Part shown: positions 63,609 through 64,000 of the stretch, in pieces | Numbering within the stretch: the first letter of the stretch is position 1 | How the letters are laid out: each line of letters begins with the position of its first letter | NCBI GenBank assembly: GCA_014190355.1 | Contig: BJGH01000001.1 | Location: forward strand, 241,272 to 305,271 | Direction: 5' to 3' | DNA: 64,000 nucleotides | From: Alphaproteobacteria bacterium | GTDB taxonomy: Bacteria > Pseudomonadota > Alphaproteobacteria > Rickettsiales > UBA1997 | Notes under the pieces: generated by a model | Database searches by the model: none | Told to the model about the DNA's origin: nothing | Seen by the model: the letters and a program-made list of their open reading frames with translations, nothing else | Position numbers and translations under genes: made by a program

Positions 63609-64000
63609 TCATCTGTTGGCAAATTTTTGAAATGCTTCAATTATTTTAACACGATCAATTTTAGTATATTTTTGAGTAGTTGATAAACTTTCATGTCCTA
63701 ATAAATCCTGAATCACTCGTAAATCACTGCCATTTTGTAAAAGATGTGTAGCGAAAGAATGACGAAAACTGTGCGGAGTTATATCTTCACTTAAATTAAG
63801 TTTTCTTCGAATTAAAGTGATTAATTGATTATAATCAAATCTTGTCATAGCCTGGCAATTATCTTTTATAAAAATACCTTTTAGTCTTAATGGATTATTT
63901 AAATCGGTATTAAATTTGTAAGGACATATTTGAAAATATTTTTTCAAGGCATCAGTCACAGGCTCAAGCAATGGAATGATTCTTTGCTTCTTACCCTTAC
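63609..64000 (-). CDS. Tyrosine recombinase XerC/XerD-like, C-terminal catalytic part (5' end outside window)
   Basis: The open frame continues to the window edge, so the protein is incomplete at its N-terminus. The visible part begins KGKKQRIIPLLEPV, which is the Xer region before the active site, and holds the C-terminal catalytic residues: HSFRHSFATHL (HxxR), LGHESL, and the nucleophile tyrosine in QKYTKID. The helical end IIEAFQKFANR follows. XerC and XerD resolve chromosome dimers at dif; LSTTQKYTKID with SDLRVIQDLLGHES favours XerC. A phage or integron integrase is unlikely from the motif spacing, but the N-terminal half is not visible. Confidence 0.88.
   Translation of the reverse strand, partial: KGKKQRIIPLLEPVTDALKKYFQICPYKFNTDLNNPLRLKGIFIKDNCQAMTRFDYNQLITLIRRKLNLSEDITPHSFRHSFATHLLQNGSDLRVIQDLLGHESLSTTQKYTKIDRVKIIEAFQKFANR

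Noticed and set aside
63609..64000. Phage or genomic-island integrase at the window edge
   Set aside because: The C-terminal motifs and their spacing match chromosomal Xer recombinases, and there are no adjacent phage genes or tRNA attachment site.

Overview
The window is AT-rich (roughly 30% G+C by eye) and densely coded on both strands. It looks like one contiguous piece of a small alphaproteobacterial chromosome. The markers for this are a FdxA-type ferredoxin end, TrmFO, SdhE, a long isocitrate dehydrogenase of the kind seen in Rickettsia, a QLHVH-type HIT protein and a VirD4/TraG coupling ATPase. I infer a member of, or relative of, the Rickettsiales. It is not a classical intracellular rickettsia: it keeps hisF, aroE, an exported MsrA, a TonB-dependent receptor with its own ExbB-ExbD-TonB set, and a lipid-modification operon. 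A metabolically richer, perhaps extracellular, Rickettsiales-like lineage would fit, but the window alone does not prove the taxonomy.

Layout. 1-5.4 kb: fdxA end, HAD phosphatase, gatB, gyrA. 5.6-10.4 kb: an alpha-carbonic-anhydrase-like lipoprotein that has lost zinc ligands, trmFO, a TRL-like lipoprotein, a small basic protein and an MsbA-like exporter. 10.5-19.7 kb: argS, a SPOR protein, sdhE-HIT, recN, virD4, aroE, lapA and msrA. 20-25.4 kb: nusA, infB, cytochrome b561 and hisF. 25.4-31.2 kb (minus strand): lnt and two very large, overlapping membrane proteins that look like GT-C glycosyltransferases. 31.3-40.6 kb: icd, mscS, a possible secreted protein, an alcohol dehydrogenase, pheS, an ABC-2 permease and a dprA with a very long insert. 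40.6-41.6 kb: a 1-kb gene-free gap carrying an almost perfect 203-bp tandem duplication. 41.6-51.3 kb: mlaE, two small exported or membrane proteins, the TonB receptor plus exbB-exbD-tonB cluster, dsbB-pgi, tRNA-Cys, nadK and rlmB. 51.5-53.1 kb: a 529-residue protein of unknown family with an internal duplication. 53.2-60.8 kb (minus strand): FAD oxidoreductase, DUF1365, cyclopropane-fatty-acid-synthase-like methyltransferase, chalcone-isomerase-like protein, GPH-type MFS transporter, DUF3833 lipoprotein, SDR and CorA. 60.8-64 kb: terC, maf, folE, an OmpH/Skp chaperone and the C-terminal part of a Xer recombinase.

How the genes work together. The envelope is the main theme: lipoprotein maturation (Lnt) with several lipoprotein clients, Mla lipid transport, an OmpH/Skp chaperone for outer-membrane proteins, DsbB disulfide formation, TonB-driven uptake, and an operon that probably makes modified (cyclopropane- or furan-type) fatty acids. 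VirD4 implies a type IV secretion system encoded elsewhere, and the two unrecognised soluble proteins (34.5 and 51.5 kb) are reasonable but unproven substrates. The most unusual items are the ligand-poor carbonic anhydrase homologue, the internally duplicated 529-residue protein, the 203-bp tandem duplication, the expanded DprA and the TonB cluster with a histidine-rich TonB linker.
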